Shown in pieces: positions 59,265 to 64,000 of a stretch of 64,000 bases of DNA. The notes below the pieces were generated by a model. The model made no database searches. It was not told the DNA's origin and was given only the letters and a program-made list of their open reading frames with translations. This DNA is from Microbacterium maritypicum MF109 (GTDB lineage Bacteria > Actinomycetota > Actinomycetes > Actinomycetales > Microbacteriaceae): positions 1 to 64,000 of the forward strand of contig NZ_ATAO01000168.1 of assembly GCF_000455825.1 (NCBI RefSeq). The letters run 5' to 3'. The translations under genes and the position numbers were made by a program. How positions within the stretch are numbered: the first letter of the stretch is position 1; every line of letters begins with the position of its first letter.

Positions 59265-59298
59265 GGCGATGAGACTACGGCAATGACGAGGCGCGGAG

Positions 59299-59307
59299 TT
59301 ATCCACA
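59299..59307 (+). promoter_or_regulatory. DnaA box TTATCCACA upstream of the HNH gene
   Basis: Perfect 9-mer, 15 bp before the SOS-like box in the divergent promoter region. Confidence 0.4.
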
Positions 59308-59321
59308 GGCTTTCCTGAGAT

Positions 59322-59337
59322 TCGAACATGTCTTCTA
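59322..59337. promoter_or_regulatory. LexA (SOS)-like box
   Basis: TCGAACATGTCTTCTA matches the actinobacterial SOS consensus TCGAACRNRYGTTCGA at all but two positions, and ends 10 nt before the HNH start. Confidence 0.55.
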
Positions 59338-59347
59338 AGATGGAGGT

Positions 59348-60697
59348 ATGGCGAACCCGCATCTGAACCCGCTCCTCGAGGCGATGACGTACCTCGAAGA
59401 CGCGTGGGGCGATGCGACGAACGCGGCCGATCTGAGCCGCGCGCAGCTGCTCGATGCGCACCGGGCGATGGGACTGGTACAGCGTCGGCTCGACGGCATC
59501 CATGCCGAGATCGCGGCGGGCATCGCGAGGGAATCGCGTCCGGAACTGGGGTCTGCGGGTCTCGCGAAGCAGCAGGGATTCCGCAACCCGGCGACCATGA
59601 TCGCCGCCACGACCGGCGGATCGACGGGCGATGCGGTGCGGCTCGTCAAGGTGGGGGAGGCGACCGCGCCGCGGGTGAACATCATCGGCGAGAAGCTGCC
59701 CCCGCGGTACCCCGAGGTGCAGCGGGCGATCGGTGCCGGCGAGCTCAGTGCGGCGGCCGTGGCGCTGATCGTGGCCCTGCTCGACCGGGCGCGCGTGAAG
59801 GCCGGGATCGAGCGGATCGTCGATGCCGAGCGACTGCTCGTCGAACGTGCGGCAGGGCTGTCGCTCGATGACGTGCGCAAGCTCGTCGTGCACGCCGAGG
59901 CCTGGCTCGACCCCGACGGCGTGGCTCCGCGCGAAGGTGAGGCCCGGTCGCGGCGCTCGCTGACGATGTTCGAGCGCGACGGATCGCTGCACCTGACCCT
60001 GCAGACCGACATCGCGTCCGGCACTCCCGTGAAGGCGGCGATCCAGGCATACGTAACCGCCACGTTCCACGCGCGGGCGCACGTGCTCGACCCCGAAGCG
60101 CCCGATGCCGACCGTCGTACGGTCGCGATGATCCAGGCCGACGCGCTCGTCGAGATCTGCGCGCATGCGAGCGGATGCGACAACGGCGGGCTTCCGGTAT
60201 CCGGTGCGACCGTCGTCGTCCGCGTAGGGCTCGACGACCTGACCGCCGGCACCGGATTCGCGACGGTCGACGGCCTCGATGGGCCGGTCAGCATCGCCTC
60301 CTGTCGTCGGATGGCGGCGGGTGGGGGGATCATCCCCGTCGTGCTCGGCGGCGGCGGCGAGATCCTCGACTGGGGGCGCGAGAAGCGGCTGTTCACCCGC
60401 GCCCAGAGACTCGCGCTCGTAGAACGCGACGGCGGTTGCGTGATGTGCGGGCTGCCCCCGCAACTCACCAGGGCGCATCACCTGCGCTGGTGGCAGCGGG
60501 ATGCCGGACCGACCGATCTCGACAACGGAGTGCTGCTCTGCGAGAGCTGCCATCATCGCATCCACGACAACGACTGGGAGATCAGGATCGAGGGACGGGG
60601 GTTCGCGGCGCGGGTGTGGCTCATTCCGCCGCTGCACGTCGACCCCGAGCGCAGGCCGAGGCTCGGCGGCCGAGCCCGGTACGACATCGCGGCGTGA
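59348..60697 (+). CDS. DUF222/HNH endonuclease (13E12 family)
   Basis: A 449-aa protein. The N-terminal DUF222 part includes DLSRAQLLDAHRAMGLVQRRLDGI, GLAKQQGFRNPATMIAATTGGSTGDAVRLV and RYPEVQRAIGAGELSAAAVALI. The C-terminal HNH domain near residues 355-410 has GGCVMCGLPPQLTRAHHL, DLDNGVLLCESCHHRIHD with zinc Cys and catalytic His. ATG 59348 after TGGAGG. Members are multicopy in actinobacteria; 13E12 genes of mycobacteria lie in the LexA regulon, which fits the SOS-like box here. Biological role unresolved. Confidence 0.9.
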   Translation: MANPHLNPLLEAMTYLEDAWGDATNAADLSRAQLLDAHRAMGLVQRRLDGIHAEIAAGIARESRPELGSAGLAKQQGFRNPATMIAATTGGSTGDAVRLVKVGEATAPRVNIIGEKLPPRYPEVQRAIGAGELSAAAVALIVALLDRARVKAGIERIVDAERLLVERAAGLSLDDVRKLVVHAEAWLDPDGVAPREGEARSRRSLTMFERDGSLHLTLQTDIASGTPVKAAIQAYVTATFHARAHVLDPEAPDADRRTVAMIQADALVEICAHASGCDNGGLPVSGATVVVRVGLDDLTAGTGFATVDGLDGPVSIASCRRMAAGGGIIPVVLGGGGEILDWGREKRLFTRAQRLALVERDGGCVMCGLPPQLTRAHHLRWWQRDAGPTDLDNGVLLCESCHHRIHDNDWEIRIEGRGFAARVWLIPPLHVDPERRPRLGGRARYDIAA

Positions 60698-60751
60698 GTG
60701 CCCCGGCGTGGATTCGTGTTCTGGCCTGTGCGGACAGTCGTGTCTCGATGT

Positions 60752-61669
60752 TCAGACGTGCACGTCGGCGGGGGATGCCTCGCCCTCGTGGAAGCTGGGG
60801 GTCTTGCCGAACAGGCGGGCGATGCCGAGCACGATCCCGACGACGAGCAGCCCCAGGATGAGACCGGCGATCGCGGAGATGATGGTGTCCACGATCCAGA
60901 CAACGACCGGACCGAGGCCATGGAGCGCTTCCTCGACGGCGTGCAGCACGTCGACCGGGAAATGCCACCCCACCTCGCCGAGGTTCACCAGCACGAGATG
61001 GCCGCCGACCCAGAGCATGGCGACCGTGCCGAGGATGCTGATGAAGCGGAACACCCCGGGCATCGAGCGCACGATCCTGGTGCCGGTGTGCCGCACACGC
61101 TGCACCGGGTTCTTCGCCATCTTCAGACCGATGTCGTCGATCTTCACCAGCAGTGCGACAGCGCCGTAGACGACACCCGTCATGAGGAGGGCGATCACGG
61201 CGAGGATCGCCAGCGTCGCCCAGATGTCGAGCCCCTTCTCGAGGCTCGCGAGCGAGATGAGCATGATCTCGGTCGAGAGGATCAGGTCGGTGCGCACCGC
61301 ACCGAGCACGAGCTTCCTCTCATCGCGCGCTCCCTCGTCGGCGTGACCGTGCTGCACGCCGAACCACTCGAGCACCTTCTCGGCGCCCTCGAAGCACAGG
61401 TACGCCCCGCCCAGGATCAGCAGATACGGCAGCACCCACGGCGCGAACGCGGTCAGCAGCAGCGCCGCCGGGATGATGATCACGAACTTGTTCGCCAGCG
61501 ACCCGAGGGCGATCTTGCCGACGACGGGCAGCTCCCTCGCGGGCGTGAGGCCCTGCACGTACTGCGGAGTCACCGCGGCGTCGTCGATCACGACGCCGGC
61601 CGCCTTGGCCGACGCCTTCATCGCTGCGCTCAGGATGTCGTCGACGACGGCCAGAAGTCCAACGGACAT
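60752..61669 (-). CDS. DUF808 family membrane protein (YedI-like)
   Basis: A 305-aa inner-membrane protein. Family-typical text: GLLAVVDDILSAAMKASAKAAGVVIDDAAVTPQYVQG, LPVVGKIALGSLANKFVIIIPAAL, LILGGAYLCFEGAEKVLEW, RTDLILSTEIMLISLASL and KMPGV-like RSMPGVFRFISILGTVAMLWVGG. About six to eight helices. Function unknown for the family. Confidence 0.88.
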   Translation of the reverse strand: MSVGLLAVVDDILSAAMKASAKAAGVVIDDAAVTPQYVQGLTPARELPVVGKIALGSLANKFVIIIPAALLLTAFAPWVLPYLLILGGAYLCFEGAEKVLEWFGVQHGHADEGARDERKLVLGAVRTDLILSTEIMLISLASLEKGLDIWATLAILAVIALLMTGVVYGAVALLVKIDDIGLKMAKNPVQRVRHTGTRIVRSMPGVFRFISILGTVAMLWVGGHLVLVNLGEVGWHFPVDVLHAVEEALHGLGPVVVWIVDTIISAIAGLILGLLVVGIVLGIARLFGKTPSFHEGEASPADVHV

Positions 61670-61764
61670 GGGCGGATCCCCCTCGTGGTGTGCAGTGCGG
61701 AGGCAACTCTATCGAGTCGGAGGGGCACGGCTGTCGAGTCGGAGGAGGGATCCGGCCGGCGACC

Positions 61765-62490
61765 TCAGCCCTGGGATTCCTCCGCCGCGCTCGCGAGCAC
61801 ACGCTGCAGCGGCTGATAGTGCTCGATGACGGCCTGCCGATAGCGTTCGACATCACCCGAACGTGCGGCGTCGAGCATGTCGCCGTGCGCCTTCGCCGTC
61901 TTGTGGATGTCGTCGGGCTGAGGGATGCCCAGCTGGGGGAGCACGGCCGTGTGCACATCCCAGAAGGCGCCGACCAGCTGACCGACCAGGCGGTTGCCGA
62001 TCGCGCCGAAGAGGCGGGTGTGGAACGCGCGGTCCTCGTCGAGGAAGTGCTCCCCGCGCTCGGCCTTGGCGACCATGTCGGCCACCAGGGCGTCGAGCTC
62101 GGGGTCGGGGTCGTCCTGAGCGGCGGCCACCACGCGTTCGGCCATCGACAGATCCAGCGCCAGGCGCACTTCGACGACCTCCCGCAACGCCTGCAGGGAT
62201 CCCTCCGGCGACAGCACCCCGCGGAACACGAGGGCTTCGACCATCGGGTCCAGCGACATCGGTCCGACATACGTGCCGTGGCCGTGACGCACATCGACGA
62301 TGTCGAGGGTCGAGAGCGTGCGGATCGCCTCGCGCACGGAGGATCGCGAGACGTCGAGCTCCTCGCAGAGCTCCGCCTCGGTCGGCAGCGGGTCGCCCGG
62401 CGTGAGCCCCCGGGTCAGGATGAGCTGCTTGATCTGATCCGCCGTGGTCGAGCGCCGCATGCGTGACGCCCTACTCGTGGTGGACTTCAT
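61765..62490 (-). CDS. FadR/GntR family transcriptional regulator
   Basis: A 241-aa FCD-type GntR regulator. HTH: ADQIKQLILTRGLTPGDPLPTEAELCEELDVSRSSVREAIRTL, then VRHGHGTYVG; FCD domain with LREVVEVRLALDLSMAERV, LDEDRAFHTRLFGAIGN and a late HGDMLDAARSGDVERY. ATG 62490 follows AGGGAG. Divergent from a peptide/nickel-type binding-protein gene; a palindrome at 62573-62585 overlaps the expected transcription start of that gene, pointing to repression of it. Confidence 0.88.
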   Translation of the reverse strand: MKSTTSRASRMRRSTTADQIKQLILTRGLTPGDPLPTEAELCEELDVSRSSVREAIRTLSTLDIVDVRHGHGTYVGPMSLDPMVEALVFRGVLSPEGSLQALREVVEVRLALDLSMAERVVAAAQDDPDPELDALVADMVAKAERGEHFLDEDRAFHTRLFGAIGNRLVGQLVGAFWDVHTAVLPQLGIPQPDDIHKTAKAHGDMLDAARSGDVERYRQAVIEHYQPLQRVLASAAEESQG

Positions 62491-62536
62491 GGGGCTCCCT
62501 CTTGTGCCTGGCAGAAACGCTCCGATCATCTCACTC

Positions 62537-62566
62537 TTGTGATCTGATCGAACCTGTGTCTAGAGT
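62537..62566 (+). promoter_or_regulatory. Promoter of the peptide-type ABC operon
   Basis: TTGTGA (62537-62542), 18-nt spacer, TAGAGT (62561-62566), upstream of the GntR palindrome and the binding-protein start. Confidence 0.4.
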
Positions 62567-62585
62567 ACATCAGACATCAGATGTC
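62567..62585. promoter_or_regulatory. GntR/FadR-type operator
   Basis: Perfect palindrome GACATC-A-GATGTC at 62573-62585, with a second ACATCAG immediately upstream. Placement just after a -10-like TAGAGT suits repression. Confidence 0.55.
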
Positions 62586-62619
62586 CTCAAGATGTTCCCC
62601 CCACCACCCTGGAGCACAC

Positions 62620-64000
62620 ATGAACCGACACATCACCCGCCGCCGCGCGGGTCGATTCGCGATGGCGGTCGCCGGCACAGTCGCCGCGTCCGTCGCCCTC
62701 GCCGGCTGCGGCGCGGGCACCACCAGCACTCCCGACGAGAGCGCAGCCGCGAGCGAGATCGACCCCGACGGCATCATCGAAGCGGGCATCTCGTACACGC
62801 TGAACGGCAGCTTCGACCCGATGGTCGCGTCGGGCGCCGTCACGGTCTCGGCGAACTGGCACATCTTCGAGGGGCTGGTCGACCTCGACCCCGTCACCCA
62901 GAAATCTGCCCCCGCCCTCGCCGCCGACCTCCCGACGAAGATCGACGACACGACCTACGAGATCGACCTCCGCGAAGGCGCCACCTTCCAGAACGGCGAT
63001 CCGGTCACCGCCGACGACGTGGTCTTCAGCTACGACCGCGTGCTCGACCCGAACAACAACTCGCTCTTCCTGTCGTTCGTCGACTTCATCGACACCGTCA
63101 CCGCGGTCGACGACGACACCGTGCGGATCACCACCGACTACCCGTTCTCGCTGATCAACGACCGCCTCGGTGTCGTCAAGATCGTCCCGAAGTCGGTCGT
63201 CGAAGCCGACCCCGAGGGCTTCGCCACCAACCCCGTCGGTTCCGGCCCGTACTCGCTGGTGTCGGCCGTTCCCGAGGACAAGCTCGTCTTCGAGCGCTAC
63301 GACGACTACAACGGGCCGCGCCCCGCGCTCGCCGCCGGCATGAACTGGAACCTGCTCTCCGACGCCTCCGCTCGCGTCACCGCGATGTCCACGGGCACCG
63401 TGCAGGCGATCGAGGACGTGCCGTACATCGACGTCGACGCGCTCGCCTCCTCGGCCGACGTCGACAGCGTGCAGTCGTTCGGCCTGCTGTTCATGATGTT
63501 CAACACCAAGGCGGCGCCGTTCGACGACGTCCGCGTGCGCCAGGCCCTGCACTACGCCCTCGACATGGACAAGATCATCGGCACCGGCATGCTCGGCAAC
63601 GCCACGCCCGCGACCTCGTTCCTGCCCGAGACGTACCCGAACTACCACGAGGCCTCCACGGTCTACACCTACGACCCCGAGAAGGCGAAGGAACTGCTCG
63701 CCGACGCGGGTGTCTCCGACCTGTCCATCACCCTGCTCACCACCGACACCGGATGGGTCAAGGAGGTCGCCCCGCTGATCAAGGAGTCCCTCGACGCGAT
63801 CGGCATCGACACGACGCTCGACATCGGGCAGTCCGCGTCGATGTACGAGAAGGTCGACTCCGGCGACTACACGGTGGCCGTGGCCCCCGGCGACCCCTCG
63901 GTCTTCGGTGTCGACCCCGACCTGCTCATGAACTGGTGGTACGGCGAGAACGTCTGGACCCAGACCCGCACCAACTGGGCCGACTCTCCCGAGTACGCCC
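62620..64000 (+). CDS. ABC transporter substrate-binding lipoprotein, peptide/nickel (family 5) type (3' partial)
   Basis: At least 460 aa; the gene runs off the window. Start ATG 62620 after GGAG; signal peptide with Arg-rich N-terminus (NRHITRRRAGR) and lipobox LAGC. Family-5 features are NGSFDPMVASG, WHIFEGLVDLDP, REGATFQNGDPVTADDVVFSYDRVLDP, NPVGSGPYSLVS, DVRVRQALHYALDMDKII and FLPETYPNYHE. It likely heads a dpp/opp-like importer operon for peptides or glycosides, under the divergent FadR-type regulator. Ligand unknown. Confidence 0.9.
   Translation, partial: MNRHITRRRAGRFAMAVAGTVAASVALAGCGAGTTSTPDESAAASEIDPDGIIEAGISYTLNGSFDPMVASGAVTVSANWHIFEGLVDLDPVTQKSAPALAADLPTKIDDTTYEIDLREGATFQNGDPVTADDVVFSYDRVLDPNNNSLFLSFVDFIDTVTAVDDDTVRITTDYPFSLINDRLGVVKIVPKSVVEADPEGFATNPVGSGPYSLVSAVPEDKLVFERYDDYNGPRPALAAGMNWNLLSDASARVTAMSTGTVQAIEDVPYIDVDALASSADVDSVQSFGLLFMMFNTKAAPFDDVRVRQALHYALDMDKIIGTGMLGNATPATSFLPETYPNYHEASTVYTYDPEKAKELLADAGVSDLSITLLTTDTGWVKEVAPLIKESLDAIGIDTTLDIGQSASMYEKVDSGDYTVAVAPGDPSVFGVDPDLLMNWWYGENVWTQTRTNWADSPEYA

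Overview
The window is a high-GC actinobacterial chromosome segment. Dense 4-bp start/stop overlaps, many GTG and some TTG starts, a DUF222/HNH (13E12-type) gene with an SOS-like box, an LAXTG-type wall-sorting signal and several sugar ABC transporters fit Microbacteriaceae best, probably Microbacterium or a close relative. That placement comes from family content and style, not from a phylogenetic marker. I see no rRNA, tRNA, CRISPR array or insertion sequence.

Layout. 0-1.2 kb: a LigB/LigA-type extradiol dioxygenase pair, cut by the window edge. 1.3-4.0 kb: two secreted repeat-rich proteins on the minus strand, one a chaplin-like protein ending in an LAMTG sorting signal. 4.0-4.5 kb: a noncoding AT-rich stretch with DnaA boxes upstream of dnaB (4.5-5.9 kb). 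5.9-11.8 kb: a decayed SUKH-like gene, then VanZ-like, DUF2165, ChrB-like plus MFS exporter, methyltransferase, epoxide hydrolase and a WYL regulator.

11.8-23.4 kb: a hexuronate locus. A LacI regulator and glucuronate isomerase (uxaC) are divergent from a nine-gene operon: CUT1 ABC uptake (binding protein and two permeases), two TIM-barrel isomerase-like proteins, a Gfo/Idh/MocA dehydrogenase, fructuronate reductase (uxuB-like), mannonate dehydratase (manD) and gluconokinase. Together they would convert D-glucuronate to 2-keto-3-deoxygluconate (KDG). 23.4-26.2 kb: Lrp/AsnC regulator and LysE exporter, small membrane and secreted proteins, an S4 protein.

26.2-37.0 kb: a second sugar/sugar-acid locus: an IlvD/Edd dehydratase and DHDPS-family lyase divergent from an AraFGH-like ABC transporter, then mutarotase-like, GntR and SDR genes divergent from galactonate dehydratase and a KDPG/KDPGal aldolase. 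37.0-40.0 kb: a two-component system and a membrane PepSY-like protein, with repeated CTGAAG motifs in both promoter regions. 40-43 kb: Imm-5-like and DUF6194 genes, a regulator with two MerR-type HTH segments, a DeoR regulator and a DUF4406-like gene.

43.2-50.4 kb: an NtaA/DmoA-type flavin monooxygenase convergent with a tight operon of an S-adenosylhomocysteine-hydrolase paralogue, an amidohydrolase, a cupin and a polar-amino-acid-type ABC importer. This looks like uptake and catabolism of an unidentified compound. 50.5-53.2 kb: DUF418/acyltransferase-like membrane protein, PnuC and a GNAT enzyme.

53.3-58.1 kb: a compact cassette of lower-GC appearance, bounded by near-identical 27-bp direct repeats. 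It encodes a secreted I36-family-like protein, a lipoprotein, a peptidoglycan-binding membrane-fusion-like protein and a MacB-like fused ABC exporter. This is the best candidate in the window for an undescribed system. 58-64 kb: a polytopic membrane protein, the HNH gene, a DUF808 protein, a FadR-type regulator and the start of a peptide/nickel-type ABC substrate-binding protein cut by the window end.
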